From Dendrophyllia cribrosa (Eukaryota; Cnidaria; Anthozoa; Scleractinia; Dendrophylliidae): a stretch of 64,000 nt of DNA. The stretch is taken from NCBI GenBank assembly GCA_024195265.1, contig JAJLRJ010000013.1, positions 15,639,162 to 15,703,161 of the forward strand. Reading direction: 5' to 3'. Below the pieces are notes generated by a model that was not told the origin of the DNA, did not search any database, and saw nothing but the letters and a program-made list of their open reading frames with translations. Made by a program: the position numbers and the translations under genes. Below are positions 1 to 10,597 of this stretch, one piece after another; the first letter of the stretch is position 1, and the number at the start of each line of letters is the position of its first letter.

Positions 1-3000
1 CTTTTGTTTTGCACTATAAGATCCTTTTATCCAACTAAGTTGTATATTTTGTGCCATTTGACGAAATAATGTGGATTTAAGCTGAGCGACATTTTGCCAT
101 TTCGGCGGGACAGTGTCATCAGTATGCATTTACGATGAGTATTCACGAAGTGCGACGGATGAAACCGAAAATGCCCGAAATATTGACGAACAGGCTCCGT
201 AATTTTTCTCCTAGGAGCCAACAAATTTCTCATAAGTTATGACATACAAACAATTTATTTTTCCATGTTGCAAACATTAACTAAGCAAATAAAACGAAGC
301 AAAGCAGCTCAAAATAGACTGAGCCGTTAGGAAGCACGCATTTTGGTTTCAGATAAATGTCACAATTGACACTGCCTCTCCCGCAAACAAATGCAACTTT
401 GATTTCAAGCTAAACTGTAATCCACTTCAATCCTTGCAATCCTGCGCTTTATCTCCAAACTACTACTTTTGTTTTGTACTATAAGATCCTTTTATCCAAC
501 AAAGTTGTATATTTTGTGCCATTTGACGATATAATGTGGATTTAAGCTGAGCGCCATTTTTGCCATTTCGGCGGGACAGTATCATCAGTATGCATTTACG
601 AAGAGTATTCACGAAGTGCGATGGATAAAACCGAAAGTGCCCGAAATATTGACGAACAGGCTCCGTAATTTTTCTCCTAGGAGCCAACAAATATCTCATA
701 AGTTATGACATACAAACAATTTATTTTTCCATGTTGCCAACATTAACTAAGCCAATACAACGAAACAAAGCAGCTCAAAATAGACTGAGCCGTTAGGACG
801 CACGCATTTTGATTTCAGATAAATGTCACAATTGACACTGCTTCTCCTGCAAACAAAGGCAACTTTGATTTCAAGCTAATCTGTAATCCACTTTAATCCA
901 TGCAATCCTGCGCTTTATCTCCAAACTACTACTTTTGTTTTGTACTATAAGATCCTTTTATCCAACTAAGTTGTATATTTTGTGCCATTTGCCGATATAA
1001 CGTGGATTTAAGCTGAGCGACATTTTTAAATTTCGGCAGGACAGTGTCATCAGTATGCATTTACGAAGAGTATTCACGAAGTGCGACGGCTAAAACCGAA
1101 AATGTCCGAAATATTGACGAACAGGCTCCGTAATTTTTCTCATACGAGCCAACAAATGTCTCATAAGTTATTACAAACAATGAATTTATTTTTCTATCTT
1201 ACAAACATTAACTAAGCAATTGCAACGAAGTAAAGAAGCTTAAAATAGACTGAGCCCTTAGGAAGCACGCATTATGGTTTCAGATAAATGTCAAAATTGA
1301 CACTGCTTCTCTCGAAAACAAAGGCAACTTTGATTTCAAGCTAATCTGTAATCCACTTTAATCTATGCAACCCTGCGCTTTATCTCCAAACTACCACTTT
1401 TGTTTTGTACTATAGGATCCTTTCATCCAACTAAGTTGTATATTTTGTGCCATTTGGCGATATAACGTGGAAAAAAAAGCGACATTTTTCCATTTCGGCC
1501 TCACAGTCTCATCAGTATGCATTTACGAAGAGTATTTACGAAGTGCGACGGCTAACACGGAAAATGCCCGATATATTTAAGAACAGGCTCCGCAATTTTT
1601 CTCTTGGGAGCCAACAAATTTCTCATAAGTTACGACAAACAAACAATTTATTTTTCCATGTTACAAATATTAACTAAGCAAATACAACGAAGCAAAGCAG
1701 CTTAAAATAGACTCAGCCGTTAGGACGCACGCATTTTGGTTTCAGAAAAATTTCACGATTGACACTGCCTCTCCCGCAAACAAAGGAAATTTTGATTTCA
1801 AGCTAATCTGTAATCCACTTTAATCCATGCAACCCTGCGCTTTATCTCCAAACTACCACTTTTGTTATGTAGTATAGGATCCTTTCATCCTATACTACAA
1901 AACTACTACTTTTGGTTTGTACTGTGAGATCCTTTTATCCAACGAAGTTGTATATTTTGTGCCATTTGACGATATAATGTGGATTTAAGCTGAGCGCCAT
2001 TTTTGCCATTTCGGCGGGACAGTATCATCAGTATGCATTTGCGAAGAGTATTCACGAAGTGCGATGGATAAAACCGAAAGTGCCCGAAATATTGACGAAC
2101 AGGCTCCGTAATTTTTCTCCTAGGAGCCAACAAACATCTCATAAGTTATGACATACAAACAATTTATTTTTCCATGTTGCAAACATTAACTAAGCCAATA
2201 CAACGAAAGAAAGCAGCTCAAAATAGACTGAGCCGTTAGGACGTGCGCATTTTGGTTTCAGATAAATGTCACAATTGACACTGCTTCTCCCGCAAACAAA
2301 GGCAACTTTGATTTCAAGCTAATCTGTAATCCACTTTAATCCATGCAACCCTGCGCTTTATCTCCAAACTACCACTTTTGTTTTGTAGTATAGGATCCTT
2401 TCATCCTATACTACAAAACTACTACTTTTGGTTTGTACTGTGAGATCCTTTTATCCAACTAAGTTCTATATTTTGTGCCATTTGACGATATAACGTGGAT
2501 TTAAGCTGAGCGGCATTTTGCCATTTCGGCAGGACAGTGTCATCAGTATGCATTTACGAAGAGTATTCACGAAGTGCGAGGGCTAAAACCGAAAATGCCC
2601 GAAATATTGACGAAGAGACTCCGTAATTATCCTCCAAGGAGCCAACAAATGTCTCATAAGTTATGACAAACAAACAATTTTATTTTCCATCTTACAGACA
2701 TAAACTAACCAAATGCAACGAAGTAAAGCAACTCAAAATAGTCTGAGCCGTTATAACGCATGAATTTGGTTTCCAACTAAGTTGTATATTTTGTGCCATG
2801 TGACGATAAAGCGTGGATTTAAGCTGAGCGACATTTTGCCATTAAGGCGGGACAGTGTCATCAGTATGCATTTACGAAGAGTTTTCACGAAGTGCGACGG
2901 CTAAAACCGAAAATGCCCGAAATATTGACGAACAGGCTCCGTAATTTTTCTCCTAGGAGCCAACAAATGTCTCATAAGTTATTACCAACAATTTATTTTT

Positions 3001-3091
3001 TCATCTTACAACATTAACTAAGCAAATGTAACGTAGTAAAGCAGCTCAAAATAGACTGAGCTATTAGGGAGCACGCATTTTGGTTTCAGAT
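1..3091. repeat. Satellite array, block 1 (~465-bp monomers)
   Basis: About seven head-to-tail monomers; the start phrase TTTTGTNNTATAAGATCC recurs near 6, 474, 936, 1400, 1912 and 2430, giving a period of 462-465 bp. Each monomer contains a stretch GCATTTACGAAGAGTATTCAC and ends near CTTTATCTCCAAACTACTAC. Two neighbouring monomers (around 1860-1915 and 2374-2440) share the same ~50-bp extra palindromic piece, and the monomer at ~2770 is shortened. Short ORFs of 60-80 codons occur on both strands but drift with the monomers and are not credible genes. Confidence 0.95.
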
Positions 3092-3254
3092 AGTAGTATA
3101 AGGCGTTGGTGATTCGGGACCACCCAAAATAAGGCCCCAAATGCCCGAGTTACAGCTTCACACGAGTCATTTTTATTCCTCGTGTGAAGCTGTAACTCGG
3201 GCATTTGGGGCCTTATTTTGGGTGATCCCGAATGCACCAACGCCTTATACTACT
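3092..3254. repeat. Left terminal palindrome of M1
   Basis: Arm AGTAGTATAAGGCGTTGGTG is followed at the far end by its reverse complement CACCAACGCCTTATACTACT. The arms are ~75 bp and meet around CGAGTCATTTTTATTCCTCG near 3160-3180. It is a terminal inverted repeat that can fold on itself. Confidence 0.95.
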
Positions 3255-3435
3255 ACACACTTGTGAATGCTGGTCCGGTACGAGACCACCGCCCAACCCC
3301 AACCCGCATGGCACAGAGGTCCGGTACGAGACCACCAATTGAAGAAATATAAAAACCCCTGTATATAATTGAGGCTCAACGTCTTGACTTCAATCCAAGG
3401 AACCACGATTACTTTGGTGATTGGTTGCATGGTTA
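3255..3435. repeat. Inner part of left TIR of M1
   Basis: It contains GGTCCGGTACGAGACCACC twice as a direct repeat (3272-3290 and 3322-3340). The stretch up to ~3428 matches, in inverted orientation, 20965-21122 at the right end. The match runs into coding sequence, so PolB and the right-end gene share an N-terminal segment. Confidence 0.85.
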
Positions 3436-6400
3436 TAAGATGAACGTCCCTGTTGATTATCCAATCAGGGACCTCAATTCATTCTTCATAACTAATCGGG
3501 CGGCTTTTCTCCAGAAAATTGCACGCGAAGTCACAGAGCTTGGCGGGGTGAAGGTCACTTTGTCATTTGATGTTCACTTTTCAATGGAAGGCGATGATGG
3601 ACGACGAGAAATTAATCACTTCTTTTGGAAGGTCAATCCACTGATTGTAACACATCTCTATCAGCTTCGAGAGGAGGGCACCCTGGAAGGCATTGTCAAT
3701 GGTTTTGAGGAAGAGATTGCCAGATGGCAGCAGCTGGGTTCTGGTTGGGTGATTGAGAACATCAAAACTGTTTACCTTGAGTTCGGGACATACCAACCTC
3801 TACGAGGTGGCACATTTATCCCAACGCCATCAAAACTCAGGTCAAAGCAGGCCATCATCAATGTGAAGAACAGAGATAACCAGTGTCTCCGCTGGGCACT
3901 GCGATTAGCATTGTTCCCTGCAAATGTTCACTCAGACAGGCCAGGCAGTTATCCCATTGATGATGGTCTAGACTTAACTAGAGTTGATTTTCCAACACCA
4001 TTGAGTCAGATTTCCAAAGTTGAGCGGCAAAACAACCTTCCAATCAACATTTATGGATACAATAACAATAAGGTGGTTGTGATCAGAGTCAGTGAGCTAG
4101 AGGATCCCAATCTGCGAAGGATTAATCTGATGATGCTCACAGACACGCACACCTCACATTATTGTTACCTCAAGAGCATGAGCAGGCTTCTACACAGCGA
4201 GTTCAACGTTGGGCGCCGCATGCATCACTGTGACAGGTGTCTCCAACCCTTTTCTTCAGAACGGGTTCTAACCGATCATCTCTTCTATTGCAGAGGAGTC
4301 GAAGGCAGGCCATCACGAGCTGAAATGCCAAAAGAAGGCGAAAACTTCCTCCACTTCGAGAACTTCCAGAACCAGATGAAGAAGCCTTGGGTCATATATG
4401 CTGACTTCGAAAGCATTGTCGAAAAAGTCCACGGTTGCATACCAGATCCCCAACAGAGCAGCACCACTGCAACATCCGTACATAAACCCTGCGGGTTCTG
4501 CATGTTAGCTGTTCGCTCTGATGGAGAGACAAAGGGCCCTTACCTATACAGAGGAGAGGATGCGGTGCCAGTCTTTCTCGACAGCCTTCAACAGCTGGAA
4601 GGAGCGATCAGAGACGAGCTGCAACACAAGGCACCACTCTCCATGACAAGAGCGGACTGGGCAGGGTTCAACCGTGCAACAGATTGCCACATCTGTGACA
4701 AGTTACTCGTCAAGGATAACCACAGGGATGCTGTTGCGGTCTATGACCCAAACACCGGAGAATACGTGGGCTTTGTTCATCGGCACAGCAACAAATGTTT
4801 TCAAAACACTTTCAAAACCTACATCCAGGGCGATGATGGTGAATTAGAAGAGTTCCCATTTGTTGGACCAAGAAACACAAGGCAGGCTGCCCCAGGTAAT
4901 CTATTCGAGCAGGACGACTGCCTTTTCTGCGGGGAGCCTCTAACACAAGACTCTGTTCGAGACGCAGTCAAAGATCATTGCCACATCACAGGCAAATATC
5001 GGGGTGCGGCTCACAGTGCTTGCAACATCAACTATTTCCGAACCAACCCGAAAACGGAAATAATCCCGGTAGTCTTTCACAACTTGAAGGGCTATGACGC
5101 ACACCACATCATGAGTGGAATTGCGGATGTGCATTCCAAGTTGAAATGCATCCCAAACAACATGGAGAAATACATCTCTTTCTCCCTCGGCAAGCTGAGG
5201 TTCATTGACAGCTTACAATTCATGCAGTCAAGCCTCAGTGCCCTGGTTGATGCAAACAAGCCAGAGTCCTTCACAATCACGGCAAGCCATGAGAAGAACC
5301 AAGCCAGACGCGGCCTTCTCCTGCAAAAGGGACTTACCCATACGAATACATGGACTCTTGGGCTCGATTCGATGAGGCCTCTCTCCCACCGAAGGATGCC
5401 TTCTACAGCGTGCTCAAGAAGGAAGGCATCTCAGACGAAGAATACGCCCACGCGCAAAAAGTGTGGGAGGTATTTGGATGCAAGACGCTTGGGGATTACC
5501 ACGACCTCTACCTTGAGACAGATGTGCTTCTTCTGGCCGATGTTTTCGAGAACTTCAGAAAAACATGTCTGCAACATTACAAGCTTGACCCGGCACATTA
5601 TTATACAAGCCCTGGCCTCTCCTGGGATGCCCTTCTCAGGTATACGAAAATCAACCTGGAGCTGCTCACAGACGTCAACATGCACCTCTTTGTTGAAAGA
5701 GGCTTGCGCGGCGGCATATCCATGGAGAGCAGGCGGCACTGTAAGGCTAACAACCCCTATCTTCGTGACCACAACCACAACGAAGAGTCAAGTTACATCA
5801 TGTATCTCGACGTGAACAATCTCTATGGATTGGCCATGAGTCAGCCTCTCCCAGTTGGCAACTTCGCATGGTGCCCTGTCTTTCCAACACAACACCAGAT
5901 CAGGAGGTGGAGGCCAAACAGAAAGATTGGTTACATTCTCGAGGTTGATCTTGAGTACCCCAAGGAGCTGCATGATGAGCACAACTCTTATCCTCTTGCC
6001 CCAGAAAGGCAGGTCGTTCCAAAGGCATGGATGTCGCCATACCAAAGAGCCTTGGCAGAGGGCAGCCAGAAGACAAGACGCAGAAGCTGCTCCTTACCCT
6101 GAACAACAAATCCCGGTACGTGCTGCATTACAGAAACCTCCAGCAGTACCTGGATCTTGGGATGAAGTTGGTGAAAATACACAAAATGCTCAAGTTCGAG
6201 CAGAGGGCTTGGATGGACCCATACATCTCCCTGAACACCGAGCTCAGGAAGAAGGCCACTTCCGACTTCGAGAAGAACTTCTTCAAGCTCATGAACAACT
6301 CCGTCTTCGGTAAGACAATGGAGAACCTCAGAAATCGAATCGACATGAAGCTTGTCCGGGCGCACGAGCGAGACAAGATGAGAAAGCTTATCGCAAGCCC

Positions 6401-7073
6401 ACTGTTTTCCAGAGCAACGGTCTTTGGACCCAAACTGGCGGGGATCCAGATGCAGAGGGAGAAAATCCTCTTCAACCGCCCAGTCTACACAGGCATGTGC
6501 ATCCTTGATCTCTCCAAAACACTGATGTACGACTTCTACTACAACCATCTCAAGCTGAAGTACGGTCCGCGAGTAGACCTACTCTACACAGACACAGACT
6601 CTCTGCTCCTCGAGATCAAGACGGATGATGTCTACAAAGACATGGATAACCTTCGGGATGAACTCTACGACACAAGTGACTATCCCAAGGACCATCCACT
6701 CCACAGCCAGCTTAACAAGAAGGTCATCGGCAAGATGAAGGACGAGTGCGCGGGTAAGCCGATCTCGGAGGCTGTGTGTCTTCGCTCGAAGATGTACTCC
6801 ATTCTTCTGGATGACGACAAAAACATCAAGAAAGCAAAGGGCACCACCAAGGTTGTCACAAAGAAAGAGATCACCCACCAGAATTACAAGGACGCCCTCT
6901 TCGACCGGCGAACCTTCAAGCACGGGATGGACAGGCTCAGAAGCAAAGGTCACCAAATCTTCGGTGAGCACATCACCAAGACAACGCTCTCTCCCCTTGA
7001 CTCCAAGCGCTGGATCAAGGATGATGGCATCCACACGCTGGTATATGGTCACAAAAACATCGGCGGCAACTGA
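3371..7073 (+). pseudogene. Protein-primed family B DNA polymerase (PolB) of M1, two frameshifts
   Basis: Replicates the element; DNA_pol_B_2 family. In order: a C2H2-like finger (HHCDRC...HLFYC, ~4220-4300), exonuclease motif I YADFES (~4400), a zinc/recombination-endonuclease-VII-like insert DHCHITGKYRGAAHSAC (~4975-5030), exonuclease motif II FHNLKGYDAHH (~5075), polymerase motif A YLDVNNLYGLAMS (~5805), motif B KLMNNSVFGKTMEN (~6285) and catalytic motif C YTDTDSL (~6585). The reading frame changes near 5335-5345 and again near 6055-6075. The first ATG in frame is at 3440. The frame is open from about 3350 and its N-terminus matches the right-end gene, but the corresponding initiator ATG is absent here. 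The 3' end overlaps the convergent integrase by 25 bp. Likely dead as it stands, unless the shifts are assembly errors. Confidence 0.93.
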
Positions 7074-8053
7074 GTGCCCGGTGGCACAACCATCAGCTCC
7101 TCACGAACGAAGCCTCGCTTAGGGCCATCGTAAAGGTAATAAACCACTGGCTCATTCGGCTTGGTGACAATCCTTTGTATTTGGTAGACCTTCAAAGACC
7201 AGATCGGATCAGTCGCACGCCTCCCACTGCCCTCCAGCTCGCCAGGCTGATACAAATATCTCACACTCACCCGGGGAGGGAGCTTCTTCTCCTTATCCCC
7301 CATAGGCCTAGCATATGGAGTCGCAGGCTTGGAGGATATTGCTTTCTCTTTGATCGCATCCTTTGGCTTCTTGCCAGTGAGTCTTGTTACTTCATTGTTC
7401 AAGGCCGAGACAACATCTGGCAGTCTTTTGACCCATGCAGTCGAACGGCCAGAGGGTATATTCATTTCAACGGCATACTGATAACGAAACAACCTTTCAG
7501 CCAGGGTGCGATTGAATCTCTCCACAATTGCTTGGTCTCTGTGGATATCAACCCGTCCGCGACGAATGGTCGTTTTGTTGTTTTCCATGGCCTTAGTCAC
7601 AGCCCCCATAAACTCTTTCCCAGGGTCAACTTGCAAGAGTTGAGGCCATTTCAAAGGCCCACGCCTGTAAATCTTCTGAAATGCCCTTGAGACTTCTTCA
7701 GACTCTTTCGAAGTCAGGGGCTCTGCTGCTTTGTATCGGCTAGCCACATCAACAAGGGTTAATGCGTATTTGTAAAGCTTTCTCCCGTGGGGAAGTTTGT
7801 CGTGGGGCAGGAAGAGAAGATATGCTTGATGCACTGCATTGGGTGAAGAGACATCAAACTTTGGCCGGGGGATAGCGCGTGGCGCTGGGAGGTAGACTTG
7901 CCAAAGGGCTTGTTTGACCAGCCATTTCTTTGCGACATCATCAGAGACCTTGGCCGCTGCAGCTAGCTTTTTCACAGCGGCAAGACCTTTCCAATACCCT
8001 TCCGGACTGTAATAGAGCTTAGAGAGTTTCGCCTCCATATAAATATTATGCAT
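7049..8053 (-). CDS. RVE (retroviral-like) integrase of M1
   Basis: DDE integrase that inserts the element into host DNA. The 334-residue frame is intact. The catalytic triad is visible: D in LTLVDVASRY (~residue 118), D in LLQVDPGKEF (~residue 158) and E in QAIVERFNRTLAERL (~residue 195). A C-terminal SH3/chromo-like beta segment (VSVRYLYQPGEL ... PVVYYLYDG) follows. ATGs at 8053 and 8038 are both possible; 8038 follows an AT-rich ATATTTAT directly and gives the usual MEAKLSKLYYSPEGYW start. It converges on PolB, with overlapping 3' ends. Among the three PolB-bearing elements here this is the only integrase seen, because the others are truncated. Confidence 0.93.
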   Translation of the reverse strand: MHNIYMEAKLSKLYYSPEGYWKGLAAVKKLAAAAKVSDDVAKKWLVKQALWQVYLPAPRAIPRPKFDVSSPNAVHQAYLLFLPHDKLPHGRKLYKYALTLVDVASRYKAAEPLTSKESEEVSRAFQKIYRRGPLKWPQLLQVDPGKEFMGAVTKAMENNKTTIRRGRVDIHRDQAIVERFNRTLAERLFRYQYAVEMNIPSGRSTAWVKRLPDVVSALNNEVTRLTGKKPKDAIKEKAISSKPATPYARPMGDKEKKLPPRVSVRYLYQPGELEGSGRRATDPIWSLKVYQIQRIVTKPNEPVVYYLYDGPKRGFVREELMVVPPGTQLPPMFL

Positions 8054-8062
8054 TGAAAAAGT

Positions 8063-8409
8063 TTAAAGCTCATTTGCTTTCTCCAGCAGTTCAAAGAGAT
8101 AGTCACGGACAGCTGTATCTGATTGTAAAGCTTTGATAGCGTTTTGTCTTTCCAATGGAGTCGCGTTTTCGTCCTTTGCAATGTTTACATTTCTTCAATC
8201 TTTTCATCATAGTCCTCCAGCGTTTTTTCAATATCTTCTTTACCCATCTTGAGAGCAATTTTTAAGTCAAGCTTGTTTCCTCTTTCCTCATGCAGCAGGT
8301 GAGAAAATTCTTCCAGTAATATCCAGATGCCTTCAAACCAAAGCCAAGTGAGACTTATAGCTACGGTGATGTAGAGTGCTCCTTTTAATGCATAGCTTTT
8401 GCGCTCCAT
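8063..8409 (-). pseudogene. Small single-TM Maverick protein, frameshifted
   Basis: From ATG at 8409 it reads a basic tip, one hydrophobic helix (ALYITVAISLTWLWFEGIWI, residues 11-30) and a charged coiled-coil tail ending EDYDEKIEEM at 8185. Directly after the stop another frame continues in the same style (ATPLERQNAIKALQ ... LFELLEKANEL) to a stop at 8063. The original protein was therefore probably ~115 residues and one base is gained or lost near 8190. It sits in the leftward virion-gene block and has the shared upstream motif. Function is unknown; a small virion membrane protein is an inference. Confidence 0.55.
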
Positions 8410-8413
8410 GGTT

Positions 8414-8432
8414 GGTATATATATGGTTTTTT
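8414..8432 (-). promoter_or_regulatory. Late-type upstream motif of the 8409 gene
   Basis: On the minus strand it reads AAAAAACCATATATATACC, 4 bp before the ATG. Confidence 0.6.
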
Positions 8433-8444
8433 AATTTCTTAAAT

Positions 8445-8882
8445 TTAAAGAAAGCGATAAGCCGCATACCCACCCGCAAGCAGGGTGCCTTCAATGAACA
8501 CAAGTTCACCATTCTGCTGTTGTGGGCTGGGCTTGTAGAAGTCCGAGAACTGAGGCTCTTTGTAGTCTTTGATTTGTTTATTTGTTTCGTGTTGGTGCAT
8601 CTGGTTATACAAGACCAGTGCTTGGTCGGTGGTTTGGAAGTTTTTGCTAGCTTGGTGTTTGATCCGATCGTTGGCTGCAATCCAGTCGAGGAGCTTGGTG
8701 CGGTCCTTCTGGTATTTGGCGTAAGCCGCTTGGTATTGTTCAAGGGCGTGGTCGTGACGGATTTTCTCATCCATTGCTGCCTTGCCGTTATCACCAGACA
8801 GATATTTCGCGAGATAATTGCCACCAGTGAAAGCGGCTGCATTAAGAACAGCGCCAAGAGCCATTATTGCAATCGAAGCCAT
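8445..8882 (-). CDS. Conserved Maverick protein with hydrophobic ends
   Basis: 145 residues, intact. An N-terminal hydrophobic segment (residues 3-25) is followed by a charged helical middle (MDEKIRHDHALEQYQ ... LLDWIAAND) and a C-terminal signature PQFSDFYKPSPQQQNGELVF ahead of a second short hydrophobic segment. I recall similar PxxSDFYxPSxxQxNGEL proteins in other cnidarian Mavericks, where the function is not established. Position among virion genes and the shared upstream motif suggest a virion or assembly protein. Confidence 0.7.
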   Translation of the reverse strand: MASIAIMALGAVLNAAAFTGGNYLAKYLSGDNGKAAMDEKIRHDHALEQYQAAYAKYQKDRTKLLDWIAANDRIKHQASKNFQTTDQALVLYNQMHQHETNKQIKDYKEPQFSDFYKPSPQQQNGELVFIEGTLLAGGYAAYRFL

Positions 8883-8892
8883 TGTGGTCGTG

Positions 8893-8910
8893 TGTATACA
8901 TATGGTTTTT
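8893..8910 (-). promoter_or_regulatory. Late-type upstream motif of the 8882 gene
   Basis: Minus strand AAAAACCATATGTATACA, ~10 bp before the ATG; one CG-side variation in the TATA run. Confidence 0.5.
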
Positions 8911-8986
8911 ACATGGTTGTCGCGATGCTGTCAGTTTTACAAGTTGTCTGGGAGGATTTTCTGGTCCTCGAGATATTTCTTCAGTG

Positions 8987-9175
8987 TTATGGTGCCAGCC
9001 ATGACTCGGCCTCTGACTCGGACTCAGACTCGGGCTCGGGCCTGGGCTCGGGTCTGTTGTGCCTATTCAGGGCTAAACCGCAAACTGTATCAAAGGCGAC
9101 CGAAGTAAGTCCAAACCAAAGAAGAAACACACCTCCGATTGCAGCAGAATTCATCAAAGCTTGGAAAGGATTCAT
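8987..9175 (-). CDS. Small single-TM protein with acidic Pro/Glu/Ser tail
   Basis: 62 residues: one hydrophobic helix (AAIGGVFLLWFGLTSVAF, residues 11-28), then a repetitive tail of EP/ES dipeptides. It carries the same upstream motif as its neighbours. Size, single membrane span and position between virion genes make a real small gene likely. No family recognised. Confidence 0.55.
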   Translation of the reverse strand: MNPFQALMNSAAIGGVFLLWFGLTSVAFDTVCGLALNRHNRPEPRPEPESESESEAESWLAP

Positions 9176-9182
9176 GGTTTGC

Positions 9183-9202
9183 AGTATATATATATGTTTT
9201 TT
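9183..9202 (-). promoter_or_regulatory. Late-type upstream motif of the 9175 gene
   Basis: Minus strand AAAAAACATATATATATACT, 7 bp before the ATG. Confidence 0.6.
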
Positions 9203-9680
9203 ATTCCATGTTTTTAATTCCTTGTCTTACAGGAATTCGAGATGGGGGTGTTGCTGGTGGTGTTGCAGCGGGGGTTGCAGCGTGGGTGTTTGCTGGCGTT
9301 GATGGTGTGTTTGATTTGCGCCCAAGCCTTTGCATTATGGCTTCGCGCTGGTAATAAACACCAGCAGCAGAGACAATCAACCCACCAACCCCCAGAATAT
9401 AAACGATTGAGTTGTTGTTGCTGTCACTTGTTGTGTCGCTTGTTGCGCCACTTGTTGCAGAATTGTTTTCACTTGTTGAGGGTGCAGGCTTTTGTGCTTC
9501 GGCCTTTTTCTTTTCTTCCGGGGCCAGGCGGTTTCGTTCTGCTAGCCTTTTGCCAGAAGCAACACGGCCGGGGTTCTTTTCTGTTGCAGGCTTTGTTTTC
9601 GGGGCCTTAGAGGTAACACGGGTAGGAGTTTGAGTTTGAGTTTGAGTTTCTTCAGGGATCTTCTCGAGTGGTGTGGTCAT
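9201..9680 (-). CDS. Single-TM, low-complexity Maverick membrane protein
   Basis: 159 residues, intact. Residues 1-45 are Thr/Gln/Pro-rich; 46-60 carry a basic helix (KRLAERNRLAPEEKKK) that I recall as a recurring motif in Maverick small proteins; then a Ser/Thr/Asn linker, one membrane helix (SIVYILGVGGLIVSAAGVYY, residues 91-110) and a Thr/Pro/Ala-rich tail. Its 3' end overlaps the promoter motif of the next gene. Function unknown; a virion membrane protein is an inference. Confidence 0.65.
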   Translation of the reverse strand: MTTPLEKIPEETQTQTQTPTRVTSKAPKTKPATEKNPGRVASGKRLAERNRLAPEEKKKAEAQKPAPSTSENNSATSGATSDTTSDSNNNSIVYILGVGGLIVSAAGVYYQREAIMQRLGRKSNTPSTPANTHAATPAATPPATPPSRIPVRQGIKNME

Positions 9681-9681
9681 C

Positions 9682-9700
9682 CTGTATATATGTGAGTTTT
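9682..9700 (-). promoter_or_regulatory. Late-type upstream motif of the 9680 gene
   Basis: Minus strand AAAACTCACATATATACAG, 1 bp before the ATG. Confidence 0.55.
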
Positions 9701-9749
9701 ATTTTTACAAGATGTGATAAGTGTGCTGCCAGGTTGCTGCCAGGTTTCT

Positions 9750-10349
9750 TCAAGGTTCCTGCGTGGTCACTCCAGGTCCCAGCCCAACTTCATCAAGGCC
9801 ATCAAGTGGATAGCCTTCACTGTCTCTGGTTGGATGTGTGGCTGGTGGTTTCAATTCTATCAAGGCAGGCTCTCGTTCAAACTTGATGCGGTTTGTTGTG
9901 ATTAGAGCAGCATTGGCAAGCGCCAGCCATCGCCCGCATCTCATGGCAATAACCCCAGCAAGATTTGACAGCTCCTGGTTGATGATGTAGTCGTTCTTTC
10001 TGAAACTCCGCCAGATCATCAACCGGGACCACCATACTAACGCCTTTGGTCACGAGCATGATGACAGAATCAACTAGGGATTCGGTTGTCTTGTTACCTA
10101 TGTAGGCCTCGTACCTTTAGCAGTACTTGTCAACGTCCTTGTCTGACAACCGCTTGACATGATCGTGTGTGAGCTGCACGCCGATAGCTTCTTTGGCCTT
10201 GCCAGTTGAAACAAGGATTGCCAGCTTCTCACGTTTGGCAGGAATGTCATTGTCACCAACTATCCCTGTGAGAGGTGTGGTTTCAGGGGTGCCTCCAGCA
10301 TCTGCATTACTTCGAAAACGGCCTGGTCTTCAGCTGCTTGTGCCATCAT
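9750..10349 (-). pseudogene. Conserved Maverick protein, broken by two frameshifts and a stop
   Basis: Three collinear pieces in different frames belong to one gene. From ATG at 10349: a short helix (MMAQAAEDQAVFEVMQML). Next a segment in a second frame with PAKREKLAILVSTGKAKEA and VKRLSDKDVDKY, interrupted by an in-frame TAA near 10120, then NKTTESLVDSVIMLVTKGV. Finally a third frame from ~10010 with NDYIINQELSNLAGVIAMRC and LALANAALITTNRI, ending at 9750. I recall this conserved order from other cnidarian Mavericks; function is not known to me. As sequenced it cannot make full-length protein. Confidence 0.7.
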
Positions 10350-10352
10350 CAG

Positions 10353-10370
10353 GGGTATATATATGTTTTT
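10353..10370 (-). promoter_or_regulatory. Late-type upstream motif of the 10349 gene
   Basis: Minus strand AAAAACATATATATACCC, 3 bp before the first of two adjacent ATGs. Confidence 0.6.
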
Positions 10371-10573
10371 TATTTTTCAATAATTCTCTTGATGTCTGGC
10401 AAAAGAGTTTCAAGTTTCAACCGCAATGGATATCTGTTGAGAAGCATGAGGCGCAGCTCTTCCTCACCAGCGGCTTTGATAATTTTGTTTTGCGCATCAA
10501 GTGTGTGTTTGTGCAATTCATCCAAAAGCTGTGAAAGCACAGTGAGCTTGTGTAGACTTGTTGGTGCATTCAT
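10370..10573 (-). CDS. Small helical protein of M1
   Basis: 67 residues, intact, almost entirely amphipathic helix (TVLSQLLDELHKHTLDAQ ... LLPDIKRIIEK), with no membrane span. The shared upstream motif and head-to-tail packing support a real gene. No family recognised; a small capsid or scaffold protein is possible. Confidence 0.55.
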   Translation of the reverse strand: MNAPTSLHKLTVLSQLLDELHKHTLDAQNKIIKAAGEEELRLMLLNRYPLRLKLETLLPDIKRIIEK

Positions 10574-10578
10574 GGCTT

Positions 10579-10597
10579 GTATATATATATGTGTTTA
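10579..10597 (-). promoter_or_regulatory. Late-type upstream motif of the 10573 gene
   Basis: Minus strand AAACACATATATATATAC, 5 bp before the ATG; it overlaps the 3' end of the ATPase gene. Confidence 0.6.

Noticed and set aside
1868..1900. Palindrome GTAGTATAGGATCC...ATCCTATACTAC in the satellite as a Maverick end
   Set aside because: It resembles the M1 end only over ~9 bp and is explained by an inverted duplicate of the monomer start phrase.
27..3000. Recurring 60-80 codon ORFs on both strands in every satellite monomer
   Set aside because: They follow the monomer period, exist on both strands at once and vary freely; no protein family. By-products of the repeat.
3245..3430. Minus-strand ORF in the left TIR (and its mirror at 20853-21125)
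   Set aside because: Antisense of TIR and gene starts; present only because of the repeat.
5431..7052. Several antisense ORFs of 60-190 codons under PolB
   Set aside because: Shadows of the polymerase frame with no family features.
7175..7690. Plus-strand ORF of 171 codons
   Set aside because: Antisense of the integrase, which has its catalytic triad on the other strand.
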